DNA of 64,000 bases from Kitasatospora aureofaciens (GTDB taxonomy: Bacteria; Actinomycetota; Actinomycetes; Streptomycetales; Streptomycetaceae): assembly GCF_019192735.1 (NCBI RefSeq), contig NZ_JAHTKP010000038.1, positions 1 through 64,000 on the forward strand. Reading direction: 5' to 3'. Numbering within the stretch: position 1 is the stretch's first letter; each line of letters begins with the position of its first letter. The notes under the pieces are model-generated. The model saw only the letters and a program-made list of their open reading frames with translations, was not told where the DNA came from and did not search any database. The translations under genes were made by a program, and so were the position numbers. Shown in pieces: positions 7,856 through 15,977 of this stretch.

Positions 7856-8695
7856 ATGACCACGCAGGGGGAGCGCACCCCGACTCCGGGAGACGGCCAG
7901 GAAGGCCGGGCAGGGCGGCGATTCGGCGGCGGCGCCGGCGCGTACCGGGGCGGGCGGCTGACAGCCCGCCGGATGGTGGGCTGGACGGTCGTCGTGGGCG
8001 TGGTCGTCGCCGGCGGCTGGATCATCACCCGGCCGACGCCCGGCGACTTCATACCCGGGCTCGGTCCGTCCAGCAAGGACGCGACCAAGACGCCGCCGGT
8101 CGTGGGCGCCCCGCCGCCGCCCACCGACCCCGAGGCCCTCAACGTCGAGACGTACTTCCCGTCCCAGCGCCTGATCGAGATGGGCGCCTACAAGGGCAAG
8201 CGCAACGGCGTGCGGCGCGGCGAGAACTGCGTCGAGGCGCAGCAGGACCGCGGCCAGGAGCTGCTGAAGAACAGCGGCTGCCAGGCCTACCTCACCGTGA
8301 GCTTCACCGGTCAGGACAAGCCGGTGCTCAGCAGCGTCACCGTCCTGCGATTCGCCGACCAGGCCACCGCCGTCAAGGCCGCCGACGCACTGCGCGCCAA
8401 GCCGGGCGCGCTGGCCTTCATCCTCCCCGACGCCAACGAGGCGCCGGCCCCCTCCGCGAGTGCGGCTCCCAAGCCCGGCACCGAGCCGCGGGTCGAGGCG
8501 GTCGGGCACTACGTGACGGTGACCAGCTCGCGCCTCCCCGAGGGCCAGACCCACACGCCGGGGGCGACCCCGAGCACCCCGCCCGCCGCGACGCCGGCGC
8601 CGTCCGGTTCGCCGGCCCCCACCCCCGAGCAGATCCTGGACGAGGCGACCCGCGCGGTGTCGTACTCGGCGGGCTCGCAGTTCGTCTGGATGTAA
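7856..8695 (+). CDS. Membrane-anchored extracytoplasmic protein
   Basis: 279 residues. A basic N-terminal segment (RRFGGGAGAYRGGRLTARR) precedes one transmembrane helix, VGWTVVVGVVVAGGWIITR, at about residues 40-60. A soluble domain follows (YFPSQRLIEMGAYKGKRNGV, with Cys residues in RRGENC and KNSGCQAYLTVSF), then a Pro/Ala/Ser-rich stretch and YSAGSQFVWM. I do not recognise the family; the layout is that of many streptomycete surface proteins. Start ATG at 7856; an upstream in-frame codon at 7817 would add unlikely residues. Confidence 0.7.
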   Translation: MTTQGERTPTPGDGQEGRAGRRFGGGAGAYRGGRLTARRMVGWTVVVGVVVAGGWIITRPTPGDFIPGLGPSSKDATKTPPVVGAPPPPTDPEALNVETYFPSQRLIEMGAYKGKRNGVRRGENCVEAQQDRGQELLKNSGCQAYLTVSFTGQDKPVLSSVTVLRFADQATAVKAADALRAKPGALAFILPDANEAPAPSASAAPKPGTEPRVEAVGHYVTVTSSRLPEGQTHTPGATPSTPPAATPAPSGSPAPTPEQILDEATRAVSYSAGSQFVWM

Positions 8696-8764
8696 TCCAC
8701 CCACGAAACGGGCAAGCGCGAAGGGGCCCGGCAAGAACGAAACAGGGGCCCGTCAAGCGCGAAA

Positions 8765-8797
8765 CGGGGGCCCGGCAACTGCAAAGCCGGGCCCCCG
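8765..8797. terminator. Bidirectional hairpin terminator
   Basis: Perfect 12-bp stem CGGGGGCCCGGC at 8765-8776 with its complement at 8786-8797 around a 9-nt loop. It lies between the convergent membrane-protein and helicase genes. Partial copies of the left arm (GGGGCCCGGCAAG and GGGGCCCGTCAAG) precede it. Confidence 0.65.
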
Positions 8798-8810
8798 TAG
8801 GCAAACTGAC

Positions 8811-8859
8811 GAGCCGTCAGCCGTCAGCCGTCAGCCGTCAGCCGTCAGCCGTCAGCCGC
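8811..8859. repeat. 7-bp tandem repeat at the helicase 3' end
   Basis: CAGCCGT is repeated about six times, with degenerate copies at both ends. The stop codon of the helicase gene (8852-8854 on the minus strand) is inside the array, so copy-number change would alter the 3' end without changing most of the protein. Confidence 0.85.
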
Positions 8860-11362
8860 CCAGCCGGTCCACCGCCGTGACCCGCAGCACCGCCCGGCCC
8901 TCCTCGTCCGAGCCGTACAGGTCGACCTCGGCGCTGATGCCCCAGTCGTGGTCGCCCTCCGGGTCGTCGAAGATCTGCCGGACCCGCCAGGAGGAGTCCT
9001 CCTCCTCGATGATCAGCATCTTCGGGCCGCGCGCGTTCGGGCCGGTGCCGAGGTCGTCGTACTCCTCCCAGTACCCGTCCATGGCGTCCGCCCAGCGGTC
9101 CGCGTCCCAGCCGTAGTCGCCGTCCAGGTCGCCGAGTTCGTCGTAGTGCTCCAGCGCGCACAGCTCCACGCGGCGGAACATCTCGTTGCGCACCAGCACC
9201 CGGAACGCCCGCGCGTTCGCCGTGACCGGCGCCGGCTTGTCGTCCAGCGCCACCTCGGGGGCCTGCGGCTCGGTCGGGTTGGCGAGCTGCTCCCACTCGT
9301 CGAGCAGGCTGGAGTCGACCTGGCGGACCAGCTCGCCGAGCCAGGCGATGACGTCCTTGAGGTCGTCGGTCTTGACGTCCTCGGGGACGGTCTGCTCCAG
9401 CGCCTTGTACGCGCCCGCCAGGTAGCGCAGCACGATGCCCTCGGTGCGCGCCAGATCGTAGTGGCCGACGTAGTCGGAGAAGGTCATCGCCCGCTCGTAC
9501 AGGTCGCGGACCACGGACTTCGGCGTCAGCTGGTGGTCGCCGATCCACGGGTGCGCCCGGCGGTACACCTCGTAGGCGTGGGTGAGCAGCTCCTCCAGCG
9601 GCTTCGGGTAGGTGATCTCCTGGAGCCGCTCCATCCGCTCCTCGTACTCGATGCCGTCGCGCTTCATCTCGCCGACGGCCTCGCCGCGCGCCTTGTTCTG
9701 CTGCGAGGCGAGGATCTGGCGCGGGTCGTCGAGCGTCGCCTCGACCACCGACACCACGTCCATCGAGTACGACGGCGAGGTCGGGTCGAGGAGTTCGAAG
9801 GAGGCCAGGGCGAAGGTGGAGAGCGGCTGGTTGAGCGCGAAGTTCTCCTGCAGGTCCAGCGTCAGGCGGACGATCCGGCCCTCGGCGTCCGGCTCCGGCA
9901 GGCGCTCGACCACGCCGCCCTGCAGCAGCGAGCGGTAGATCGCGATCGCGGTGCGGATGTGGCGGCGCTGGGCGGAGCGGTCCTCGTGGTTGTCGGTGAG
10001 GAGCTTGCGCATCGCCTCGAAGGCGTTGCCCGGGCGGCCGATCACCGACAGCAGCATCGCGTGGCTGACCTTGAAGCGGGAGACCAGCGGCTCCGGGTCG
10101 GCGGCGATCAGCTTGTCGAAGGTCTCCTCGGTCCAGCCGACGAAGCCCTCCGGCGCCTTCTTCCGGACCAGCTTGCGCTTCTTCTTCGGGTCGTCCCCGG
10201 CCTTCGCGATCGCCTTGTCGTTCTCGATCACGTGCTCCGGCGCCTGCGCCACCACCTGGCCGACGGTGTCGAACCCGGCCCGGCCGGCGCGTCCGGCGAT
10301 CTGGTGGAACTCGCGGGCGCGCAGGATGCGGACGCGGGTGCCGTCGTACTTGGAGAGGGCGGTGAACAGCACCGTGCGGATCGGCACATTGACGCCGACG
10401 CCGAGCGTGTCCGTCCCGCAGATGACCTTCAACAGGCCCGCCTGGGCGAGGCGTTCGACCAGCCGACGGTACTTCGGCAGCATGCCCGCGTGGTGCACGC
10501 CGATGCCGTGGCGCACGAAACGGGACAGGTTGCGGCCGAACTTGGTGGTGAAACGGAAGTTGCCGATCAGCGTGGCGATGGCGTCCTTCTCCGCCTTCGA
10601 GCACATGTTGATGCTCATCAGCGACTGCGCGCGCTCCACCGCCTCCTTCTGCGTGAAGTGCACGACGTAGACCGGGGCCTGGCCGGTCTGCAGCAGCTCC
10701 TCCAGGGTGTCGTGGAGGGTGGTGCGGCGGTACTCGTAGAACAGCGGCACCGGGCGGGTCGCGTTGCGGACGACGGTGGTCGGACGGCCGGTGCGGCGGG
10801 TCAGGTCCTCCTCGAACCGGCGCACGTCACCGAGCGTCGCGGACATGAGGAGGAACTGCGCCTGCGGGAGTTCGAGCAGCGGGATCTGCCACGCCCAGCC
10901 GCGGTCCGGCTCCGCGTAGAAGTGGAACTCGTCCATGACCACCTGGCCGATGTCCGCCCGGGTACCGTCCCGCAGCGCGATCTGCGCCAGCACCTCGGCC
11001 GTGCAGCAGATGATCGGCGCGGTCGGGTTCACGCTCGCGTCGCCGGTCATCATGCCGACCTGCTCGGTGCCGAACATCTTGACCAGGTCGAAGAACTTCT
11101 CCGAGACCAGGGCCTTGATCGGGGCGGTGTAGAACGTCCGCTTCCCCTCGGCGAGCGCCGCGAAGTGCGCCCCCGCCGCCACCAGGCTCTTGCCCGAACC
11201 GGTCGGCGTCGCCAGGATCACGTTGTTCCCCGACACCAGCTCGATCAGCGCCTCCTCCTGCGCCGGGTACAGCGTGATCCCCCGCTCCTCCGCCCAGGCA
11301 GCGAAGGTCTCGTACAGCGCGTCGGGCGTGGCGGGCTTCGGCATCAGATCAAGGAGGGTCAC
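8852..11362 (-). CDS. Ski2-like DEAD/DEAH-box RNA helicase
   Basis: 836-residue superfamily 2 helicase. Motif I is ATPTGSGKS, motif II VMDEFHF (DEFH), motif III SATLGD, motif VI HQIAGRAGRAGFD; IGVHHAGMLPKYRRLVE is typical of the Ski2/Mtr4/Brr2 group. The C-terminal part (about residue 550 on) matches the domain usually found in actinobacterial members. Presumed role: ATP-driven RNA unwinding in turnover or ribosome assembly. Start taken as the GTG at 11362 (VTLLDLMPKP); an ATG at 11344 is the alternative. Divergent from bioF across 222 bp. Confidence 0.88.
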   Translation of the reverse strand: MTLLDLMPKPATPDALYETFAAWAEERGITLYPAQEEALIELVSGNNVILATPTGSGKSLVAAGAHFAALAEGKRTFYTAPIKALVSEKFFDLVKMFGTEQVGMMTGDASVNPTAPIICCTAEVLAQIALRDGTRADIGQVVMDEFHFYAEPDRGWAWQIPLLELPQAQFLLMSATLGDVRRFEEDLTRRTGRPTTVVRNATRPVPLFYEYRRTTLHDTLEELLQTGQAPVYVVHFTQKEAVERAQSLMSINMCSKAEKDAIATLIGNFRFTTKFGRNLSRFVRHGIGVHHAGMLPKYRRLVERLAQAGLLKVICGTDTLGVGVNVPIRTVLFTALSKYDGTRVRILRAREFHQIAGRAGRAGFDTVGQVVAQAPEHVIENDKAIAKAGDDPKKKRKLVRKKAPEGFVGWTEETFDKLIAADPEPLVSRFKVSHAMLLSVIGRPGNAFEAMRKLLTDNHEDRSAQRRHIRTAIAIYRSLLQGGVVERLPEPDAEGRIVRLTLDLQENFALNQPLSTFALASFELLDPTSPSYSMDVVSVVEATLDDPRQILASQQNKARGEAVGEMKRDGIEYEERMERLQEITYPKPLEELLTHAYEVYRRAHPWIGDHQLTPKSVVRDLYERAMTFSDYVGHYDLARTEGIVLRYLAGAYKALEQTVPEDVKTDDLKDVIAWLGELVRQVDSSLLDEWEQLANPTEPQAPEVALDDKPAPVTANARAFRVLVRNEMFRRVELCALEHYDELGDLDGDYGWDADRWADAMDGYWEEYDDLGTGPNARGPKMLIIEEEDSSWRVRQIFDDPEGDHDWGISAEVDLYGSDEEGRAVLRVTAVDRLGG

Positions 11363-11426
11363 CCGGCTATCTTGCCTGTTCGCCGCCACCCCGGGCAAAG
11401 CCCGGGGCTTCCGGGCCCTCGGCCTT

Positions 11427-11584
11427 CCCCTTGTCGATCCCTCCGCAGATCCCTTTGTCGAGCCCTTGCCGATCCGTTGTCGCTCCCTTGCCGCTCCCTT
11501 GTAGATCCCGGCCGGCTGGAGATGCCGATCATGTGCCCAGGCGCACATTGCCCGGTGTTCGGCGGGCGTGCCAGAGTGCCGGGC
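11427..11584. promoter_or_regulatory. Intergenic region with degenerate repeats and an inverted repeat
   Basis: Between the helicase and bioF starts. At 11427-11515 the motif CCCTTG followed by TCGATCC/CCGATCC-like units recurs about six times, a degenerate array. At 11530-11547 ATGTGC and GCACAT form a perfect 6-bp inverted repeat with a 6-bp spacer, 38 bp before the bioF start, a possible operator. No promoter hexamers are claimed. Confidence 0.4.
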
Positions 11585-12784
11585 ATGGCCCACCCCCTCG
11601 CGTCCGAACCGCACCCCTCCGTCCTCGCCCCGGCGGACGTCTTCGACTGGCTCGACGAGGCCGCCGCGCTGCGCGCCGATGCCGGGCTCACCCGCACGCT
11701 GCGCAGCCGCGAGGCCGAGGACCCGGTGCTCGACCTGGCCGGCAACGACTACCTCGGGCTGACCCGGCACCCGGTCGTCACCCGGGCCGCGGCCGACGCC
11801 GCGCTGCGGTGGGGCGGCGGCTCGACCGGGTCGCGGCTGGTCACCGGGACGACCGCGCTGCACACGGAACTTGAGGAGGAGCTGGCCGAGTTCTGCGGGG
11901 CGGAGGCCGCGCTGGTGTTCTCGTCCGGGTACACCGCCAACCTGGCCGTTCTCACCGCGCTCACCGACCCGGACACGCTCATCGTGTCCGACGCCTACAA
12001 CCACGCCTCGCTCATCGACGGCTGCCGGCTCGCGCGGGCGGACGTCCAGCGGGTTCCGCACAGCGACCCGGAGGCCGTGCGGGGAGTGCTCGGGGAGCGG
12101 ACGCAGAGGCGGGCGCTCGTCGTGACGGACTCCGTCTTCTCGGTGGACGGCGATGCCGCCCCGCTGCCCGCGCTCTCCGCCGCCGCCCGTGCGCACGGCG
12201 CCGCACTGCTCGTCGACGACGCGCACGGGCTGGGCGTCCTCGGCCCGGGCGGGAGTGGGGCGCTGGCAGCGGCCGGGCTCGCCGGGCAGCCGGACACCGT
12301 CGCGACGGTGACCCTCTCCAAGTCGCTCGGCTCCCAGGGCGGCGCCGTCCTCGGCCCCCGCCGGGTCATCCGCCACCTGACGGAGACCGCCCGCACCTTC
12401 ATCTTCGACACCGGCCTCGCCCCGGCCGCCGCCGGCGCCGCCCTCGCCGCCCTGGGCCTCCTGCGCGCGGAGCCCCAGCGCGCCGACCGCACCCGCGAGG
12501 TCGCCCGGTCGCTGGCGGCCCGACTGACAGCGGCCGGCCTGCACGCCTGCGAGCCGGACGCGGCTGTGGTGTCCGTGCGCGCCCCGGGCCCGGAGGCCGC
12601 CGTGGCCTGGGCCGCCGACTGCCGCCGGGCGGGCCTCGCGGTCGGCTGCTTCCGCCCGCCGTCCGTCCCGGACGGGATCTCGCGGCTGCGCCTGACCGCC
12701 CGAGGTGACCTGACGGACACGCAGATCGACGACGCGGTACGGATCATCGCCGACCTGGCCCCTGCGGGCGCCCGCGTGGGCTGA
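11585..12784 (+). CDS. bioF: 8-amino-7-oxononanoate synthase
   Basis: PLP enzyme condensing pimeloyl thioester with alanine to form KAPA, the first step of the conserved biotin ring assembly. 399 residues. LDLAGNDYLGLTRHP, GSTGSRLVTGTTALH, SDAYNHASLIDGCR, VDDAHGLGVLGPGG and the PLP lysine in TLSKSLGSQGG are all typical. A paralogous Kbl lies at 19.4 kb, but this copy has the BioF-type GSTGSRLVTG loop. It sits 4 kb from bioBAD on the other strand, so it is separately transcribed. No bioC or bioH is seen. Confidence 0.9.
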   Translation: MAHPLASEPHPSVLAPADVFDWLDEAAALRADAGLTRTLRSREAEDPVLDLAGNDYLGLTRHPVVTRAAADAALRWGGGSTGSRLVTGTTALHTELEEELAEFCGAEAALVFSSGYTANLAVLTALTDPDTLIVSDAYNHASLIDGCRLARADVQRVPHSDPEAVRGVLGERTQRRALVVTDSVFSVDGDAAPLPALSAAARAHGAALLVDDAHGLGVLGPGGSGALAAAGLAGQPDTVATVTLSKSLGSQGGAVLGPRRVIRHLTETARTFIFDTGLAPAAAGAALAALGLLRAEPQRADRTREVARSLAARLTAAGLHACEPDAAVVSVRAPGPEAAVAWAADCRRAGLAVGCFRPPSVPDGISRLRLTARGDLTDTQIDDAVRIIADLAPAGARVG

Positions 12785-12801
12785 AGGACCGGCGGGTCCG
12801 A

Positions 12802-13179
12802 TCAGGGGCTGAGGTCGATGATCCGTACGGGGTGGCCGGTCCAGCGCCCGGCGTCGGTGGTGGCGATGATCGCGCCGTCCGGGCGGTCCGCGGTGGGTGA
12901 GGCGGCGTAGCGGGTGTGGGCCTGGGCCCAGGTGGTGTCGGCGGCCACGGTCAGGGCGGCGGAGAGGTCGAGGTCGAGGACGGTGACGCCGGGCAGTGCG
13001 GCCAGGTGCTCGGCCGTGCCGGGTCGGGCGCGGTCGGCTTCCACCAGGGCGCAGGCGGGAGCGTAGAGGTACCAGCCGGGCTCGGCGTGGGCCCGGTGGA
13101 TGAGGCGGGAGGCCAGCAGGTTGCCGCGGCCGGCTGCAACCATGGCGGTGTCGTCCAGGACCACGTGCAGTTCGGTCAC
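12802..13179 (-). CDS. PIN-domain toxin, VapC-like
   Basis: 125-residue putative ribonuclease toxin. VVLDDTAMVAAGRGN gives the first acidic pair, ACALVEADRA the second acidic position, and ADRPDGAIIATTDAGRW the C-terminal acidic region, consistent with a PIN fold although less canonical than classic VapC. The GTG start at 13179 overlaps the stop of the upstream gene (GTGA), giving translational coupling expected for a toxin behind its antitoxin. Identification rests on this arrangement as much as on motifs. Confidence 0.7.
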   Translation of the reverse strand: MTELHVVLDDTAMVAAGRGNLLASRLIHRAHAEPGWYLYAPACALVEADRARPGTAEHLAALPGVTVLDLDLSAALTVAADTTWAQAHTRYAASPTADRPDGAIIATTDAGRWTGHPVRIIDLSP

Positions 13180-13433
13180 CGGGTCGCCGCCCGGGCCAGG
13201 CGCCGGTCGAGTTCGACGTCCAGCTGCTCGGTGTGCGCGGGGTCGGGGTCGTAGCCGTTCCACGTCTTGAGGGCGGCGCGGGCCTGTTCGGCGCGCTCGG
13301 CGCGTTCGTCGGGGGTGAGCAGGGTCTCGGCCAGGTGGGCGAGGTAGGCGCGCAGCGACAGGTGCTCGGCGGCCGCAATCGCGGCGAGCCGGTCGCGAGC
13401 CTCGGCCGGAATCCGAATGTTGGCGTCAGCCAT
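13176..13433 (-). CDS. Antitoxin, ribbon-helix-helix type
   Basis: 85 residues. The N-terminal half MADANIRIPAEARDRLAAIA reads as a ribbon-helix-helix DNA-binding domain (strand, then helices). The C-terminal half AALKTWNGYDPDPAHTEQLD is the likely toxin-neutralising tail. GGAG sits 6-7 nt before the ATG. It precedes the PIN toxin with a 4-bp overlap and is followed upstream by a palindromic operator, so autoregulation is likely. Confidence 0.75.
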   Translation of the reverse strand: MADANIRIPAEARDRLAAIAAAEHLSLRAYLAHLAETLLTPDERAERAEQARAALKTWNGYDPDPAHTEQLDVELDRRLARAATR

Positions 13434-13460
13434 GGGGTGCTCCCTTCGGTCACTGCCAGC

Positions 13461-13480
13461 GTACGGGTACGCACCCGTAC
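13461..13480. promoter_or_regulatory. Palindromic operator of the toxin-antitoxin operon
   Basis: GTACGGGT and ACCCGTAC form a perfect 8-bp inverted repeat with a 4-bp spacer, 28 bp upstream of the antitoxin start. Position and symmetry fit the operator bound by ribbon-helix-helix antitoxins. Confidence 0.6.
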
Positions 13481-13540
13481 CCGCCACCCGTTTGCGAGAA
13501 GCACTGACGGTGTTCGGCGGCGTCTGCTGGTTCCTGCCGG

Positions 13541-14518
13541 CTATGACAGGCCGGTGAGGCGCGCCGACAGGCCGGCGAGGCGCGCCAGGAACGCCGTGCC
13601 CGCGTCGTCGCGCCCGGCGGCGAGCCGCGGGGCGACGATGACCGGGGCGGTCGCCCGGCACCAGGCCAGCGTGCGGGCCGGGTCGGAGCCGGGGACGAGG
13701 GCGGACAGCTCGGTGATCCGCGCTTCGAGCGACGCCTGCTCGGTCACGCCGTCGAGCACCCAGTCGACCAGGTCGAAGTCCGGGTCGCCGAGCCTCGCCC
13801 GCGGGTCGATGGCGACCGGCCCGCCCGGGCCGTCGAGGACGTTGCCGGGGTGCAGGTCGCCGTGGACCAGCGCGACGGGGCCACCGGCCGCGAGCGACAG
13901 GGCGGCCGCCCGCGCCGATGGCGGGACCACCCCGGGGGCGCGCCGCTCGGTGAGGTCGAACAGGAAGTCCACCCGCTCGGCGAGCGACGGCAGCGCCACT
14001 CCGGCCACGGGGACGGACCGCAGCGCCGTCAGCAGCCCCGCGACCTCCTCCAGCCGCCACGACCGTTCCCGCAGCGTCGTCCCCGGCGCCACCCCCGCCA
14101 GCAGTAGCGCGCCCGTCGCCGGGTCGTGCGCGAGCAGCGGCACCACGGACGGCAGCCCCGACCACGCCCACAGCGCGGCCTCCTCCTCGGCCGCCACCTG
14201 CTGGTCCGGCGTGAGCTTGAGCCAGACGGTGGCGCCGGCGCCGTCCGTGCAGCGGAACACCCGGGCCGTCCCGCCGCCCCCGGCCGCCGCCACGGTCAGC
14301 CCCCACCGTTCGGCGAGCCCGTCGACGACGGACGGCAGCGCGTCGCACCAGGCGGAGGCGGACGGGCCGAAGCGGACGGCCAGCTGGGCGCGGACGTCCT
14401 CCGGCACGGAAACCAAGGAAGCCAAGGAAGCCGAGGAAGCCAAGGAAGCCAAGGAAGCCGAGGAAGCCAAGGAGGCCGAGGAAGCCGAGGAACCCGCCGA
14501 GGAACCCGGCGACGTCAC
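13541..14518 (-). CDS. Aminoglycoside phosphotransferase-family kinase
   Basis: 325 residues. The APH/choline-kinase catalytic loop is VHGDLHPGNV (His219 onward) and the Mg-binding DFG-like segment is VAIDPRARLGDPDFDL (Asp238). The lid RVFRCTDGAGATVWLKLTP supplies the ATP lysine. It resembles streptomycin 6-kinase/hydroxyurea phosphotransferase-type proteins; substrate unknown. The first 37 residues are a Ser-Ala-Leu repeat encoded by a 9-bp tandem array. The GTG start overlaps the GNAT stop (GTGA), which supports translation through this repeat. Confidence 0.78.
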   Translation of the reverse strand: MTSPGSSAGSSASSASLASSASLASLASSASLASLVSVPEDVRAQLAVRFGPSASAWCDALPSVVDGLAERWGLTVAAAGGGGTARVFRCTDGAGATVWLKLTPDQQVAAEEEAALWAWSGLPSVVPLLAHDPATGALLLAGVAPGTTLRERSWRLEEVAGLLTALRSVPVAGVALPSLAERVDFLFDLTERRAPGVVPPSARAAALSLAAGGPVALVHGDLHPGNVLDGPGGPVAIDPRARLGDPDFDLVDWVLDGVTEQASLEARITELSALVPGSDPARTLAWCRATAPVIVAPRLAAGRDDAGTAFLARLAGLSARLTGLS

Positions 14519-15165
14519 GGCCGCCCCACCACGAGCAGTGTCTCGGCGCCGACCGGCTTGTACCCGGCGGCCTGGAAGGCCCGGACGCTGGTGGCGTTGC
14601 CCGGCGCCTGCTGCGCCCAGATCACGTCGCCCTCCGGCAGGAGGTGCCGCGCCGCCGTGGCCAGCGCCCGGCCGAGGCCGCGGCCCCGCGCCTGCGGGTC
14701 GACCTCGATGGCGGCCTCCCAGCGGCCGGCGACGCCGCGCCCGAGGACGAGGACGCCGCCGTCGGCGGTGAACACCCGGACGTCCTCGCGGTAGCGCAGC
14801 GCGCGCACCACGCGCGGGTGCTCGCGGTCCTCGACCGGGGCCAAGGAGACCGGCGGCGGGCCGGGGAGGCGGTGGGCGACGGTGAGCAGGTCGATGTTGT
14901 TGACGATGCGCCCGGTGCGCTCGGCGAACGCGGTGAGGAAGGGCGGACAGAGCGGCGCGGCCAGCGGATCGCTCGGCACCGCGGCGAGCGTCTCGTGCAC
15001 CCAGGCCGGGTCCTCGTCCGTGAAGACCACCGCGTGGGCGGAGAACGACAGCACCCCGGCCTCGCGCTCGGACGGTTGCGGGACGACCGTCACCGAGCCG
15101 TCCGATGGCGGGAAGATCCCGCCCGCCGCGTCCGCCAGGATCCCCGCCAGCCCCCGCGCGCCCAT
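14515..15165 (-). CDS. GNAT-family N-acetyltransferase
   Basis: 216 residues. The C-terminal half contains the acetyl-CoA motif A, IEVDPQARGRGLGRAL, followed by NATSVRAFQAAGYKPVG, typical of GNAT enzymes. The N-terminal half (LSFSAHAVVFTDEDPAWVHE) is a lineage-specific extension. GGAGGGG precedes the ATG at good distance. It is translationally coupled to the downstream APH-type kinase, so both may act on one small substrate or in resistance; the substrate is unknown. Confidence 0.82.
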   Translation of the reverse strand: MGARGLAGILADAAGGIFPPSDGSVTVVPQPSEREAGVLSFSAHAVVFTDEDPAWVHETLAAVPSDPLAAPLCPPFLTAFAERTGRIVNNIDLLTVAHRLPGPPPVSLAPVEDREHPRVVRALRYREDVRVFTADGGVLVLGRGVAGRWEAAIEVDPQARGRGLGRALATAARHLLPEGDVIWAQQAPGNATSVRAFQAAGYKPVGAETLLVVGRP

Positions 15166-15208
15166 GCGTACCCCTCCGTCGCCCGTTGAAGGCGCCCAGG
15201 GTAGTTGA

Positions 15209-15892
15209 TCACCGCGGCCCGGACGGCGTCCGGTGGACCAGCAGGTACCGCCAGAACAGCAGCCGCCGCATCCGGTGCCCCGGCAGGTGCTCCGCCGCGT
15301 ACGCCCGGACCTCGGCGAACGACCCGGCCGGGGCCATCGTCGGCGCGGACGGCGGAGAAACGGACGCCTCAGAAACGGACGCCCGAGAAACGGCCCGACC
15401 AACAGAGCGCTCGCGGACGAACACCCCGACCCGGCACACCGCGTTCACCGGCACCGCCGCCAGACTCACCACCCGGTCCCAGGCCGACGCCTCCCGGTAG
15501 CACCCGAGCACCACCAGCACCCCGCCGGGCGCCAGCGCGTCCCGCAGCGTCCGGAGCGTGTCGAGCGGCAGGTGGTGGAGGCTGGCCAGGCAGGAGATGT
15601 AGTCGTACGTGCCGGGCGGCAGGCTGAGCGCGGCGACGTCCGCCTGCCGGAAGTTGACCCGCCCGGGAAGCCCGGGAGGCCCGGGAAGCCCGGGACGCCC
15701 GGTACCGGCCACGCCCCGCGCCGCCGTGATCACCCCCGCATCGCGGTCGACGGCGTCCACGTCCACGCCCCGCCGCGCGAGCCGCCGGGCGAAGGTGCCC
15801 GTGCCGCAGCCGACGTCCAGGGCTCTGCGGGCGCCGGGCGGGAGTTGGCGCAGCAGCAGGCGGTGGTAGTGGTCATTGTGGTCGAACGGCAC
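15209..15892 (-). CDS. Class I SAM-dependent methyltransferase
   Basis: 227 residues. Motif I is ALDVGCGTGTFARRLA, motif II VDAVDRD, and the post-I segment YDYISCLASLHHL is followed by LRDALAPGGVLVVLG. Methyl acceptor unknown. An insert reading GRPGLPGPPGLPGR after residue about 65 is encoded by a 9-bp tandem repeat (CCCGGGAAG units at about 15662-15700) and looks like a slippage expansion in a surface loop. It is separated from the GNAT gene by 43 bp, so the three leftward genes may be cotranscribed. Confidence 0.85.
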   Translation of the reverse strand: MPFDHNDHYHRLLLRQLPPGARRALDVGCGTGTFARRLARRGVDVDAVDRDAGVITAARGVAGTGRPGLPGPPGLPGRVNFRQADVAALSLPPGTYDYISCLASLHHLPLDTLRTLRDALAPGGVLVVLGCYREASAWDRVVSLAAVPVNAVCRVGVFVRERSVGRAVSRASVSEASVSPPSAPTMAPAGSFAEVRAYAAEHLPGHRMRRLLFWRYLLVHRTPSGPR

Positions 15893-15909
15893 CGCGCCAT
15901 CATGTCACC

Positions 15910-15973
15910 GGCCGCGATCGACGCCGGCCGCGATCGACACCAGCCGCGATCGACACCAGCCGCGATCGGCGCG
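15910..15973. repeat. Four tandem 16-bp repeats
   Basis: Units of the form GGCCGCGATCGACACC/AGCCGCGATCGACACC occur four times between the methyltransferase start and the end of the LigD polymerase gene. Each carries the palindromic core CGATCG. Confidence 0.85.
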
Positions 15974-15977
15974 GACG

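Noticed and set aside
8852..13504. A single minus-strand open frame of 1550 codons
   Set aside because: The helicase frame stays open past its true start through the antisense of bioF. Only the part below 11362 shows protein motifs; the rest is Arg/Pro/Gly-rich shadow text.
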